A stretch of 64,000 bases of DNA from Gaertneriomyces semiglobifer (GCA_025558075.1 JAHLKF010000003.1:248001-312000), one strand, 5' to 3'; shown: positions 32,709 through 45,003, counted from the first letter of the stretch. Translations and numbers: made by a program. Notes: generated from the sequence alone by a model not told the origin.

Positions 32709-33489
32709 TCTCTGATATATGTTCGCGAGGAGATCGTGTTGAACGCGGTAGGTTCGCTTGCGAAACAGAGGCGCTTTCAGTTCAATGGAAGAACGTTATG
32801 ACTCGTTTCACAACAAGCAGCACTTAGTGTTGTGTTGGGCGACTTTCTTAAAGTGCTTTCACTGCCGTGGAATAAGTCCGTTCTGTCATGGATCATTGCC
32901 GGGGCCGAATCATTTCACCGCGCATTACGAGGTTGCTGCCATTCTGAGGAAACGCATCAGGCTTGCCAGGATCTGATGAAAGCATACGGATGATCAGAGC
33001 CAAATCAGGCTGGGAAGGCTATACAGTAGGAGCCGAGGCTGCCGAGCACTAGTGCGATGTGCATGTAAATATGTAATGCTCAACACCACCTAGAGCGCAA
33101 ACGGCGATTTTCGTATCTATCGTAGGTACGCCTGGGGTGGGCTTGACAACCCCGGCGGATAGAGGAACCGCAAAGCAAGGACGTAGGAGCCTCATGCTTG
33201 GCCACGTTCATCGGGAATACACATCAAGGAATCAACAGCGGCCTGACAAAGCTTTGACGTAGAGTACTATATCGGAGCATATCTCTCTTTCGGCTGCCAC
33301 CTCCTACTATACTCTGAAATTCACACGTCCGGCCGTCTTTTAGGGTGATGTTGGTATGTGGAAGACGAAAACGCTGCGTTAGGACGCCACATGTTTTACG
33401 GTGCAGCAGAAATTTGGAACTTCCACCACGGCGGGTTCAAAGTTTTTGGACCTAACCCACGATATAAAGCAGTAATAGATTATTTAATA
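32709..33489. other. Divergent promoter region LANCL/TPC1
   Basis: About 780 bases between the 5' ends of LANCL and TPC1. A GTG-started extension of the TPC1 frame begins at 33358 and includes an ATG at 33391, so a longer TPC1 N-terminus is possible. Otherwise nothing recognised. Confidence 0.5.
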
Positions 33490-34792
33490 ATGTCACCACA
33501 AACGAATTCAATAAAAGATGAGAAACCATTGCATTCCTGGCAGAATGCTGTAAGTGGGGCAACTGCTGGTATAATATCTCGCTTTATAATCGCTCCATTG
33601 GATGTGGTCAAGATAAGGTATGTCAAACGACACCCTGCTCTCACTGGCCTGTCATTGATCTCATTTTCACATGTAGATTCCAGGTAGCGTAAATCTGCCC
33701 AACTACCTCAGTGTTCTGGGAATGTTACTTTTTCCAACGGTCGCTAATGAGCAAGCGGCACCAATAGCTCCAATCAGAGCCCCAGTCAATTCTTACGGCA
33801 CCATCCACGGCCCGATCAGTTGCCTCAACTCAATACCAAACAATATGGCAGTCGCTTACGAAGATCATTAGAGACGAGGGATATAGGGTGTGTAAATGGA
33901 TGATCATCGATGGCCACGACAATTCTTCAACGACCTAATGCTATTATGGCAAAGGGTTTATGGAAAGGGAACTTGTCTGCCGGCTACCTGTACCTCACGT
34001 ATGGCGCAACTCAATTCTACGCATACTATGAATATGAGAAATATCTAACCTCAATGGTAAGAGTTTGGCAATGAGCAGCCGCCGTAGGACGAACCTCTGA
34101 CGCCTCTATATTAGTGTGGTCTCCGTTCAACAGCGATATCATCATTTTCCGGGGCCTTAGCGGCCACTTCAGCGACAATTCTCACCTACCCATTCGATCT
34201 TCTCCGTACACGTTTTGCTATTCAAGATCATACAGGGCCATATCACTCTCTGAGATCGGCTATTGTACGGATCTACATGAGTGAGGGTGTGCTAGGCTTT
34301 TATAGAGGCTTGGGCACTGCGGTGTTACAGGTCGGGCCACAAATGGGAGTTGTGTTTGCGATTTGGAGCGCTGGACGGAAACATTTCATCAAGGTAGGGA
34401 GGCTTCGTTAGGAAGCCCGTATTCTGGGCCACTGCTGAACTTGGGCGATTAAGCCGACAGATTCCGAAACTGCCAAGCAATCAAAGAATTTCATAGTAGG
34501 CCTGGTTGCTGGGATTGTCGGCAAGACATCCATTATGCCATTCGATGTCATTCGGAAACGGCTACAGGTGCAAGGTCCTACAAGAAGCTCATATATCATC
34601 ACGTCACCGGAATACCCAAAAAGTGCCTTGGCCTGCGCCAAGCAGGTTGTGCGGACGGAAGGCTTTTTGGCACTTTACAAAGGCTTGGTACCTAGCCTTT
34701 TGAAGAGCGGACCGAGCAGTGCGGTGACATTCTTGATCATGAGTATGTGTGAGCGAGGCTGGCGAGGGTGGAACCGGGTGCATGAAAACTAG
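33490..34792 (+). CDS. TPC1: Mitochondrial thiamine pyrophosphate carrier
   Basis: Six exons: 33490-33617, 33677-33683, 33768-33887, 33955-34056, 34115-34393, 34454-34792; 324 aa. Seen: the three mitochondrial-carrier repeats with signatures PLDVVKIR, PFDLLRTR and PFDVIRKR, and the TPC-type segments GLWKGNLSAGYLYLTYGATQ, GVLGFYRGLGTAVLQ and ALYKGLVPSLLKSGPSSAV. Exon 2 is only 7 nt and is needed to keep frame between KIR and QLQSEP. Known: Tpc1 exchanges cytosolic ThPP for matrix nucleotides across the inner membrane. The ATG at 33490 gives the usual carrier length; an upstream ATG at 33391 is in frame. Confidence 0.92.
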
Positions 34793-35436
34793 ATGTACCA
34801 TGGTGCTCATCAAGGTGCTCCGCTTATGGATGGCACTCAGCGCAGACTAATTTCGGTGATCAAGCACCGTCATGTTGATACCCGGGAAAATGATCGTCAT
34901 TCGCACAGCCATGTCCACCTCGCCCGGGGCAAAACGATCTCCCAGTTTGGTGCAAAGTAGAACTGCCCTTGTGCACGACTGGAATATTTCACCTGAGACA
35001 TGGGAAAACCCGTCCAAGCCACGTTATTCAAGCCTGTTCGGCTTGGGAAGCGACTAAACAGATGGGGACTGACTCCGAAAAGAATACTTTGCCAACGAAG
35101 ATAGAAGTATTATTTTATATCGTTCTCTTGTTCGCCTATTTCATGGAAGGTCTCCTATTGTTGCCACAAGGGCGAAAGAGTTGTCATGGCTTCGTGACGA
35201 TTTCGAGTCGAGCGCACGGGATAATCCCCAACTACAGCGTTCATTGGTGCCGCGACGGCCGGCACTCATATTGTACTCCTGTCAACTACATTATAACACT
35301 AGTCGACCAGGATGCCAGTAACAAATGAGTGGTAGAGAGAGCGTACAAGTACCGAGACAAGTGGTTGTCAGCGAGTGCAGGATCACTTCAACCTGGATCC
35401 ATGCATCAGGTCCACCGTCAACCACGGCATATCGAC
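34793..35436. other. Convergent intergenic region
   Basis: About 640 bases between the 3' ends of TPC1 and the winged-helix gene. A plus-strand frame at 34969-35328 has one hydrophobic run (IEVLFYIVLLFAYFMEGLLL), but it lies in a tail-to-tail region and shows no family; I do not call it. Confidence 0.45.
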
Positions 35437-36959
35437 CTAGCCAAATTCCACCTGGGCGTCTTTAATTCCCATAAACAGGCCCCACATTTCAGCCTCTCTA
35501 CGAATATTCTCCTTTATTTCATTCGTCGCCACACCTTCCTCGAACATTTCAATTTTCACAACGTCTCCATTTACACTCCAGCCTCCTTTAACAACCCCAT
35601 TGACAAGTACACTCGCTTTGATGAATCCATTTGCTGTCCATATTCGACCTTTGTGATTGGGATCTATAACATGATGTTTCGTGGCGTGGGATAGGAGGTA
35701 CGGATCGAATCTCGGTAACAGGAGTGTAGGGATTCTACTTGACTCCCGTACGATGTCCGTCAAGCGAGAGAGATGCTCAGTAGCGATGTATTGTTGCGCA
35801 AGCTTTTCCTTAGCGTGCTTGGGAAGAGGTCCCTCCGAGTCGGTGATGAAGACAGGTGTTATGAGATTGGTGGACACCAGGTGGCTAACGATGGGCTTGG
35901 ATTGGGACGCTTTCAAAGAAAAAAAATACCGGAAGTCTGCTTCGGAGCATGGAGCATACGAGAGAAAATAATTCTTAGCAGCTTGAAGCCAGGCCACATC
36001 GGCAGTCGAACTGTTCTTCAGGAATATGGGCGGTTCTTCCTTTTTTTGTTCTCGGTTTTCAACGACAACATCAGGCTCCTCAAGATGTACACTCGCTTCA
36101 CGCTTAGAGCTCATCGAATATTTAGGAGCAGGCACGATCCCACTGTCCGCTCTGCTACCCCACCCATCCACTGTCGCACACATGAAAACGCTATACGCCA
36201 ACCGTCCGTCCCACCCCTTCGCCTCCAAATCCGCTCTGGTCACCGATTTTCCGCTCTTCAATACCTCCCTCAACCACGCCTCACATTCCCGAAACTGCTC
36301 CAGATCGTTTTTACCGGTAACATTCCCTTTTTGCACTGACGTCTCGCGGTAGTTTCGAATCCATCCGGAGAGTGTCGCTGAAACGACTGGCCAGAAAGCG
36401 GTGCTTATGAAATGGAGGGTTCCGCGTTGAGCCCAGATTCGAATAAGAGAGGTGGACGAGTCCTCTAAGTACTTCTTGTACTCTATTTCATGAGAATGAC
36501 GGTTGTTAATTGCGACAACAGACAAACTAGGAGAGCTTAAACCGATAAGGACACAAACATATTACCATCTAACGTCCTCCTTCCTCCAATGCGTCTATGC
36601 AAACTCATTAGCCCGGCTATCGTTTCCTGTGCCTGCACTCCGCATAAAGAGTCGCATATACCCGGGGCATCGTCGATGCTTGTCCACGGACTGTCCAAAA
36701 GGAAGTTATTACACAGGCGCAGGCGTTGTGCTTGTGCATAGGTGATATGGCATTTTGTAAGATGGGATGAGACTGTTGTCGTTCGAACCGAAACGGTCTT
36801 GGTCGTGATAGTTGCGGTGGAATGAGAGGTTTTTTCGGCAACTAGTTCTTTTTCATCTTTCACTTTAACCTGTTCCTTTGAGTTCGGGGTTGATGCCAGA
36901 CGCTTGCTTCGTCGAGCAATAACGGTACATGGACCGACAAGAGCAGCCTTACGCTTCAT
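35437..36959 (-). CDS. Winged-helix DNA-binding domain protein, AlkZ/YcaQ-like (PF06224)
   Basis: Two exons on the minus strand: 36959-36566 and 36482-35437; 479 aa. Seen: a basic N-terminal tail (RRSKRLAS) of nuclear type, then the family opening QAQRLRLCNNFLLD ... CGVQAQETIAGLMSLHRRI, the block IRIWAQRGTLHFI, and the C-terminal family core LLLPRFDPYLLSHATKHHVI followed by FIKASVLVNGVVKGGW. The 84-nt intron removes a stop and joins RTLD to EYKKYLED. Known: bacterial members (AlkZ, AlkX/YcaQ) are DNA glycosylases that open interstrand crosslinks or remove bulky adducts; many actinobacterial members are uncharacterised. Nuclear DNA repair is inference; bacterial origin is likely, as the family is mainly bacterial. 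Confidence 0.82.
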
Positions 36960-38488
36960 GACTGCGTTGTATGTGCGTCAACGCTGCGTGAGCTTGCAGC
37001 AGAAGAATCACCGCCCGGTCGTAAGGCCTGGAAAAGGTAGGTGTCCTCTTTTCCTTCCGGTGGAGCTTCATTCAAGCTCTAATTCTGGAGCTTCCTTCGT
37101 TTTTGCCGCCGGTTTACCTTTGAATTCTTCGCCTGGCGGGATCACAGCAGTGGTCTGCACAGGTTGTTGACATCCGTCTTTTTGTGCAACTGACTTACCA
37201 CAATGCTCCATATGGCTCTACGCAAGTCTATATGCGACCGGATCATCATGCGTCACCTAATTCAACTACACAAGGCTAAGACGCTATTGACAAGACTCCT
37301 GCCAGAAAGAGGTGTCATTGTAAGGTGGCATAGACAGTAAGACAAGATACCGAACACTTCCAACCGCTACGACATTGTGCGCATTTTAAAACAGAGCATT
37401 TACAAAAGAACGCTATTGGTCAAGCTTACGTTGACCACGGCAACCGCCGCTCTCTGCGGATGACCGGGTCGTGAGCATCGACTCTCTCGGCAACATTCCT
37501 CCACCGAACTGGACTTGTCGAAGACAGACTCAGAGAAACTTTGAACATCGTTATCTCCGTTATGTTACCCCGTTGTCCTGGTAGCAAACCTTGGCCTGAG
37601 GAACTCGGCCATTTCATGTTATACCAAAGGTGCCAACGCACATTCCGCGTGATTTGTTTCTTCACTCGTCGTTTGTCCTTCCTGTGAGACCAGAGGAGTT
37701 GTGCAGCATGATGCTGCTGGAGGCGATTTCCATTCATCGCATCAATCTGGACTGCCGCGGTCGCCATTCGATGGCTAGCCCAGGACTCCCGCTGCAGGCC
37801 GCCGACACTGCCTCGGCCATTACCGGAAGTTCCGCGGCTCCCTGTAGCGTTTGGCCGCACCTGCCTGACACATCTTGCCGAGAACTTACAATGACATGGA
37901 GCAGCCTGCCCTCGTTGACGATGATACACTGTAGATGATGGTCCGTATTATAGATCTTGTTCTGATTCTGCCACGTACTTTCCACACGCAAACCGTCACA
38001 GATTTGTCGAGTATCCCTAATTAGCAGAGATTTATTCCCTTCGCAAAAGTCGGTAGAACAAGTTGTTTGTGCAGCGATGAGTTGATTTTACAGGCTACTT
38101 GGATTCGGATTCTTAAGCATCGCAACCTGCAACTAACAAACAGATCCCGTTGGAGGACACAGGGTCAAAGAATGGCTTCTCTCCTGCACTGGCAATTCGG
38201 TGCCACGTATGCAAATGGGGATGCCCATGGACGTCTCTCTCCTGCTTGGTGAGAACCGTCGCTGGCGCAGGTCGTTTGAATTGAGGGAAACATTAACTCG
38301 GAGCCAGCACGCGACGAAGTGCAATTGATAACAGTTTGTAAGGCGTGATATCGATATAACGCTGGAGTGCGTTCGCAGGTTGTCCTCAGCTTCTCATCGT
38401 CGCCTTTGAAATTGAGCTCAAAGAACATTGACAGCAGCGGACGTAGAGCAGCATTGCACTATCGCGTATACGGTGCGGCTATCTTAGT
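36960..38488. other. Long intergenic region, no proven gene
   Basis: 1.5 kb between the 5' ends of the winged-helix gene and TFG1. Two minus-strand stretches look somewhat protein-like: 37068-37211, an ATG-started 47-aa frame (MEHCGKSVAQKDG ... KTKEAPELELE), and about 37900-38060 (ESTWQNQNKIYNTDHHL), which ends at a perfect GTAAGT donor. I could not extend either into a model. The large overlapping frame at 37426-37929 has no motif. Confidence 0.35.
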
Positions 38489-40854
38489 ATGTCAAGCACT
38501 GCTTCTACTCGAGGTGGTGTCGGTCCTGCGAAAGCAGCGATCGCGGAACAGCATCCCCATGGCGTGACAAGGCACAAGATCGTCATCTCCAGACCCGATG
38601 CCTCCAACAAATCCTATCACATAATGCGTGTGATGAATTCCAAGTTTGATCTCAAGTCGTTCATCCCGCCCGTGCGATTGACGAGGGAACTACCTAAACC
38701 ACGGGAAAAATTTGGAAGAAACAATCAAGAGGCTGCGACGAACGGGAATGGTGGAGGGAATGGATCAGGCGTTGCTGCCGGTTCAAGCACTGGTGTTACT
38801 GGACCCCAAACAACAGCAACAGCATCAACCTCTAATATACCAGGCAAAGAGAAACTCGACCCAACCCAAATTGCACCATTCGGAAATGCGGTACGCAATC
38901 GGCAAAATCTATTCAAGAAAAAGACGAGAACGGCTATATACGGCCGACTGGAGGACGATGATGGACAAGAACCTCGTCGAGGGCGCAGAGACCCTGACAA
39001 GTTTCCATGGCTTTTGTCAGACTTTGATGGCTCTCAGCAATACGTGGGAAATGTAGAGTACATGCCGAACGTACGGTACATGATGATGATACGGAAGGTA
39101 ACTCACTGCATTTCTAAAGCCTTGGCTCAAGTCGTGAATACCAACCGTTACCCCAGGGTGATGAATATAAAATGATGCCTGTTCAGAAGCTCTACAAGTT
39201 TCAACCAAAGCCGAAGTACCGGACTTTAACGACGGAAGAAGCAGATGAACTGCTGAAGCAATCTGCCCGCAAGAGGCTAGATACTTGGATTATGCATCAG
39301 AAAAGAGAGGTGAGTTCACATAAACGCGCCTTCTTTCAAGATTGGCCGCATCCGACAGACTGACAACAACTGATCAATTACAGCAAGAGGAGGTACAAAG
39401 TGCCACTGATGTTGACAAGAAGCCGACAAAAGCGTGGGCTCAAAAAATTCTGGAAGACGGCAAAGCCAACCCAGCTCGCAGATCAAATCAACGTGCTAAT
39501 GATGGCGGTGAGGAGCTCGATTTTGAGGAAGAGTTTGCTGACGACGAGGACGTTCAGTTCGGTATTGAGGATGAGGAGGAGCAGAAGGAGGCTGTTAAAA
39601 GACAATACGGCTCGCTGGCCAAGCGCTCTGGCTTCTTGGACGACGGAGATGAAGATGATGAGCTATTTGACGAGAGTGCCCGCACTGCTGGTCGAACGAT
39701 TGGAAAGGTAACCGGACCGTCCTTTGGAACCCTTCACGCAAATTGGTCCTAACTTGGATCCCCTCATTACAGCAACTGAAAAAGGTTTTGCGAAAAGTGA
39801 ACGAGGACGGAAATGACGTGTACCACTCAGATGAAGACAATCCCTATGCCAGCGAGGTGATTAGTTATATTAAGGCCTCTTCTTTGACATGGGTTCACCA
39901 ACGCCTCAACTTCATTCGCACAGGAAAGTGACGAAGACGATGAAACTGAGAACGTAAAGAAGGAAGCAGACACGGAGGAAGCCGTTGTGGCACCAGCAAA
40001 GCGAAAAGGATCCGACAGCGCCCGTAGTTCCGCTCGCGGTTCTCCGCTGATTTCTCCCGAGCACATGGGCGCATTTGGTAAACGATTGAAAAGCTCAGGT
40101 TCACCAGCCATTTCCCCGCTACATGCTGCCGCCCTCGGCATGCCCAAAAAATCAGCGCGGTCGCCGGCGCACACGTCAGCAGGTGGAAGCAAGGCGACTT
40201 CGCCTTTATCCATTGGAAGTCCTCTTGGAACACCTAGGGATATGAAGAAACGAAAAGCCACCGATGAGGGCACAGGAGGAGAAAAGGTAAGTCTTAGCCG
40301 GCCGTCATTAGGTCACGATTTGGCGGGACTAATACCGTTTGTAGAAGAGCAGAACAGATACTGGACCAATAGTGTCCAAATCCGCGTCCGAAATTCTCAA
40401 AGTCTTGGCAGGTGGCTCCGCAGCGGCAAGTCCCACACACGCAGGCTCTTTCGGCAGATCATCTTCGCAGCGTTCCCTTGGCGGAACTGGAGGAAAGAAA
40501 AAGTCGTCATCAGCAAACAGTCCTGTGGGGTCCATGAGCCCAGGCAGCGCCGTGGGTGCCACCAGTCCAACATCGCAAGGAGCACGGAGTACCCCGCCAG
40601 GACGCGTGAAGGCAAAATCGAAGCCTGTTGCAGCATCGAATGCCAATCCTTTGAAACCAGACGCACTAGTTGCAGTGTACCGCAACAAAAGCACCGACAC
40701 TCTACCACTGAAGGAACTTGTTGCCATTCTCAAAAGCGATCACGGAATCAACAGCCTCGACGCACAAACCAAGAGTTTGTTGAAAGACATGTGCATATTT
40801 GAAGGAAACGGGAGCGGTGCAGTAAAATTGAAACCTGAGCACAAGAATTGGTAG
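38489..40854 (+). CDS. TFG1: TFIIF alpha subunit (RAP74/Tfg1)
   Basis: Six exons: 38489-39097, 39157-39309, 39384-39707, 39773-39856, 39924-40286, 40345-40854; 680 aa. Seen: the N-terminal dimerisation barrel (IMRVMNSKFDLKSFIPPVRL, KFPWLLSDFDGSQQYVGNVE), EYKMMPVQKLYKFQPKPKYR, a charged acidic middle, serine/proline SP repeats at about 430-600, and the C-terminal winged helix (NPLKPDALVAVYRNKSTDTL, KSLLKDMCIF). Known: TFIIF escorts Pol II to the promoter, and the C-terminal winged helix binds the CTD phosphatase Fcp1. Two further Pol II factors, RTR1 and TFB3, follow directly. Confidence 0.94.
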
Positions 40855-41355
40855 TAGGGAGTCATAGATCAGATAGGGTCCCGGCTCAGTCCCCACTACG
40901 GATAGGGTTGAGCTTCCGATAGAAGCCGCTATTCATTCAACTGCGAATATCAGAATTGGCGCCGGTGGTATACACTCATGTTAACAGCATTAGATACAAT
41001 TCAGCATCCAGACGGTAAGCAGCCCTCAGGGGTTGCTTCGTCATGCACCACCGGGTTGACATCTATCTCTCTTGCAAGTCAAGTTTCATCACGGCATGGG
41101 TGCACAGCCTGTGAATAAAAAACGAGGGCGACCAGGAGCTCGTGCAGGAGTTTTTTCACACTGACTGCAGTCTGTGTGGTCCTGAAGTGGCCACCTCTAA
41201 CACAAAGCCATCATATGTCCGCCACGATTGAGCTGCTGGACGATCCACAAGCAGCGATCAACCCTCTTTCCGAGATTGCTCGAAATTGGCGGCGGGACCG
41301 TCAGACCAAGGGCCAGATCATTCGATTGCGCAACAATCATTCAGACCATTGAGCG
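40855..41355. other. Convergent intergenic region TFG1/RTR1
   Basis: About 500 bases between the 3' ends of TFG1 and RTR1. A plus-strand ATG at 41215 opens a 45-aa frame (MSATIELLDDPQAAINPL) that runs into RTR1 antisense; it has no continuation I could support. Otherwise nothing. Confidence 0.45.
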
Positions 41356-43070
41356 TCACCGAAAGAGCGAGACGTAAGTTTCCAGCTCTTCGGTACTTGC
41401 CCCAACATGTTCCAGAATAACCGGCCATTTGTTTGCGGAATTCATTTCTTGGGCAAACTGATCATCACGGATGCTTAGACTGCAAAGGAATGATCAGAAT
41501 ACGAACAAAAGGTAAGCAGACGAATATGGATACTCACACTTTCAAAAAAACCGTGCAAATCAGCCATTGTTCAGATGAAGAGAGGACAACTCCGTTTTGG
41601 GTCAGTGAGAGAGTCTGGACAAGGTTGATAATGTCGTCGTCAAAAGGAATGGAAATGCGATAATCCCTTCGCATCGCACGGAAGCTACCAACGCGAGATG
41701 GGTTGGCATGTGTAAAAGCATCGGTAATACGCAACGGCACTTACGTTCTGATGAGCTGCTCACCAAAAATTTCCTTGCGAATACGCCCACTCTCATCCTC
41801 TGTCACAGCTAGGTCTAGAGATGCCCCCGGCGCCCGACGCAGATATGCCTTAGTGTGGTCGGTCACCATTCTGCCAAGGACGGTAAAAACACGACCGAAC
41901 AAGGATAAAGTCAACTCCCCTCGCGGTATAGGTACAGGATCAAAGCCATATCCTTCGCTATCTGGATCAGAACTATTGCATGCTGCTGTTGGCGCGTGGC
42001 CACTCCTGACTTTGGCCATCCCCGTGCCTGCAGAAGGCCGGGAGCTCGTGAAGCCCCTGTCCTCAGGTGGACATACGACTGCCCTCTCTACCACTGTTGA
42101 TGCGCAAGATGCCGCACTGGTGTGCTTGGGTCGATGAGGGGCTGCAATTTCGCGTACGTTGCGCTCAGAAACTTGGATTGCTCCTGCCACAATTTCCTCA
42201 GAGGGTCCATTGGCTAGTCCATGCGCCGCCGATGGCTTGATTTTGCCCTTACTCGCCGGTTCTTCATGATTTGAGTGACTTTTAGACACTGGCGTAGGAG
42301 ATAGTTCCGAAGATTTCAACTTCGTCGGCTCAGGTACGCGCTGGAACTTGATATTGTATCCCTCAATAGCGTCATAATCCTGACCATTTACTTTAGACGA
42401 TGAAGCAGAGGTTGCAGTTGCTGCCGGCTCGGAAGGAGACGCTTCTATGATGTTCTCACGAACAATTCGGTGGTCAACCGATACTCGAGGCAATTCGCTC
42501 AACATGGACTGGACATAATCAGTTAGCAACTCTTGCTGTGTTAGAATGCTTGGAGAAGGATAAAGCCTTCGTTCCATGTCCTCCAGTGTGGTGTCAGGAG
42601 ATATGACTTCTATAGGATGATCCACTGATTGATCCCTTAGATATCCGGGTTCGTCCGAGAGCTGGCTTCTGAAAAAGTCGCTGCATGCCATGCATTTGGC
42701 TGAGCAGTAATTCTTCAATGCGCTAGCATCGTACACTTTTTTTTCGCGAGGCGAGATCCTAAACTTCCCCTTGGTTGTCAGCAGCGACTTGCTACATAGC
42801 GGGTATCCACACTGTTTATCCGCAACACGCTCAACAATCACATCATCGTAACTCCTTGGCGTCAAGAACCGTGCCTGAAGTTATACCATGGTAAAGGGCG
42901 GGCTTTAGTAAGTCTGGAATGATTTTCATCAAGACGCAGGAAAAGTTCATGATTCGGCAACGTACCGCTTGGGCAAGGATCTTTGGCTCAACGGCGCCAT
43001 CAAACAGACGCTCTTGCGTGACAAAAACTTTCTTGTCCCAATCGGCTCGTACGGTATCTGCGACTTTCAT
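41356..43070 (-). CDS. RTR1: RNA polymerase II CTD phosphatase Rtr1/RPAP2
   Basis: Four exons on the minus strand: 43070-42966, 42874-41745, 41684-41538, 41479-41356; 501 aa. Seen: N-terminal helix region (VFVTQERLFDGAVEPKILAQ), then ARFLTPRSYDDVIVERVADK joined across an intron, and the zinc finger CGYPLCSKSL ... NYCSAKCMACSDFF (C-x4-C and C-x3-C). A disordered middle is followed by an alpha-helical C-terminal part (FDDDIINLVQTLSLTQ) ending LEHVGASTEELETYVSLFR. The ATG at 43070 is the first possible one, since a stop lies upstream in frame. Known: Rtr1/RPAP2 removes CTD Ser5 phosphate and helps import Pol II into the nucleus. Confidence 0.92.
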
Positions 43071-43362
43071 CGACGTCCTTCCCTTCCCTTTGTCTCTTCT
43101 ACCGGTCGATTCCCAACTCGCTTTCCGGTGGTCAATTCCTTTTACTAAACGCTCGCCAAAGTTCGCCACGGCCTCGTTCGAGGATTCCCACGCGCGGCAC
43201 AGTCATGTAAACTGTGGCACAGATACGCTATCGAGAGGAAGCTTTCAACAACGAAAGGTCACCAACGAATGCAAACAGTCGCAGGGCGGCAGCAACGAGC
43301 CCCTTGAATACAGCGGGGCGAAGATCTGTTGAGTGGACGACCTGCGAGGAAGACAGTGCAAG

Positions 43363-44476
43363 ATGACTTCAATCCCGGAACTGGACCCGGATACCTGTCC
43401 TGTCTGCAAGTCAGACAGGTACCTCAACCCCACCATGAAGCTGCTGGTCAGTCCTTGTTTTCACAAAATGTGTGTAATCGCCTCTCGGGATGCACGCTGT
43501 ATTGCGAAGCGCTGGTCACTCACTATGATGAACGCTTTAGGTGCGAAAACTGTATAAACCGACTGTTCCTCCAAGGACCTGCGCCGTGTCCCATTTGCAA
43601 AGTAACCCTTAGGAAAAGCAACTTTGTGGCACAAACGTTTGAGGACCTGTACGTGGAAAAGGAAGTCCAGATCAGAAAACGGGTTTCGCGAATGTGGGTG
43701 AACAGTTACAGAAGCGCATTCTCGGTACGAGCTTACCTTGCGACTTTTAAAGATATAACAAGCGTCTAGAAGATTTCAAGGGCAATTTACGTGCCTACAA
43801 TGATTACCTCGAGGAAGTTGAAGATATATGTGAGTGAAATGAGCGTCCTCTGGCAAGAAAAACTTGCCGGGTCACTAACTGACGGTCTGTAGTATTCAAC
43901 CTCATCAATGATGTTGACATCACAGAAACGAACGAACGGATAGAGAAATACCAGAAAGAGAACAAGGAACTTATCAATGCGAACTTGCACAAACAGCTCA
44001 TTGAAGAGCGTTCGTTACAGAGCCGACTGGAACGGGAAAAGAAAGAGAAGCTTATGCGTAAAGAAGTTTACGAGCAGGCCGCTGTTGAGGAAGCTAAAGT
44101 GAAACAGCAAGCTAAGGATGATATCATCAAGCGTTTGGCTTCGGAAAACGGAAAAAGTGCCCAGGAAATTGTTGAAGAAGCCCGAAAACAACAATTGCCT
44201 GATATATCCAAATACCTAGAAGCACATCTTCCCAGCATACATCAAAGTGTTGCGGAAGGGGACCCGGTGCAAGAGCAGACAGAGATTCAAACGATGGACC
44301 ACGTGTACCGGGAGGAAACCTACACGATCGTGCGGGACGTATACAGTGACCCATGGCTAAATTACTTGAACGATGCAAGGCAGGCAGACAAGGTTAAAGC
44401 AAGTGGATTCGCGGCGCCGTTTACGTATCAACGATCAATATCTGCGGCGTTCTCTGGCATATTTGTAGGATGCTAG
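43363..44476 (+). CDS. TFB3: TFIIH/CAK assembly factor Tfb3/MAT1
   Basis: Four exons: 43363-43469, 43541-43693, 43753-43829, 43893-44476; 306 aa, close to human MAT1 (309). Seen: a C3HC4 RING built from DPDTCPVCKSDRYLN, SPCFHKMCENCINRL and APCPICKVTLRKSNF; the MAT1 block YNKRLEDFKGNLRAYNDYLE with FNLINDVD; a long coiled coil (LQSRLEREKKEKLMRKEV); and the CAK-anchor-like end YQRSISAAFSGIFV. The RING is split by the first intron. Known: MAT1 locks the Cdk7-cyclin H kinase to core TFIIH and tunes CTD phosphorylation, the mark Rtr1 (next gene) removes. Confidence 0.96.
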
Positions 44477-44649
44477 CTTTGGCAACCTGCCACTAGGATA
44501 ACTGTAAAGCCAATATATAAGTACGCGGGAGTTCATAGGTACTCAACACTCAGTGGACACCATGTCTCGGCTTGTGTTTGACATCCTACCGAGGTTTACG
44601 CAGATATACACTCACATTTTGATTGGGTTTCCACTCTAATACCGGCGAC

Positions 44650-45003
44650 ATGTCCAGTACCGCATCCCATACTGTTCCAGATGCATCACGCCAGCCAGTG
44701 CCCGACGCCTACAAGTCTGACTGCCTTCCCTGCCGGATCACTGGTACTGCGACGGCGCTGGGCCTTTCCACATATCTGTTTTGGGAACGATCACGCATAG
44801 CTTACCCAGATGCTAAATCCTGCGCGAATGAGGCGCTCACACAAGAAATCAAGCGGGTAAAGACCCACCGTGGTGTTCTAGCTGGACTGGGGATTGGTGA
44901 GACACTCCTGCAATCTAATCGCATGTGAGAGTGTGCTGACCTACGTTGAATTCCAGCATTTGCTGCAGCTGGAGTATATAGGGCTGTTATGCCTGCAGAC
45001 TAA
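44650..45003 (+). CDS. DMAC1-like small membrane protein (DUF4536)
   Basis: Two exons: 44650-44896 and 44957-45003; 97 aa. Seen: YKSDCLPCRITGTATALGLS with a CxxC directly before the first hydrophobic helix, a polar loop, and a second helix (GVLAGLGIAFAAAGVYRAV) completed by the short last exon. Known: DMAC1/TMEM261, with the same CxxC-plus-two-helix layout, helps assemble the distal membrane arm of mitochondrial complex I in animals; fungal relatives are uncharacterised. Location in the mitochondrial inner membrane is inference. Confidence 0.75.

Noticed and set aside
37068..37211. 47-aa minus-strand frame with two cysteines and a KPAAKTKEAPELELE end
   Set aside because: Too short to tell from chance; the opposite strand is also open and no family is recognised.
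41215..41352. 45-aa plus-strand frame beginning MSATIELLDDPQ
   Set aside because: It runs towards the antisense of the RTR1 last exon, ends quickly, and no downstream exon restores a frame. Kept only as a remark.
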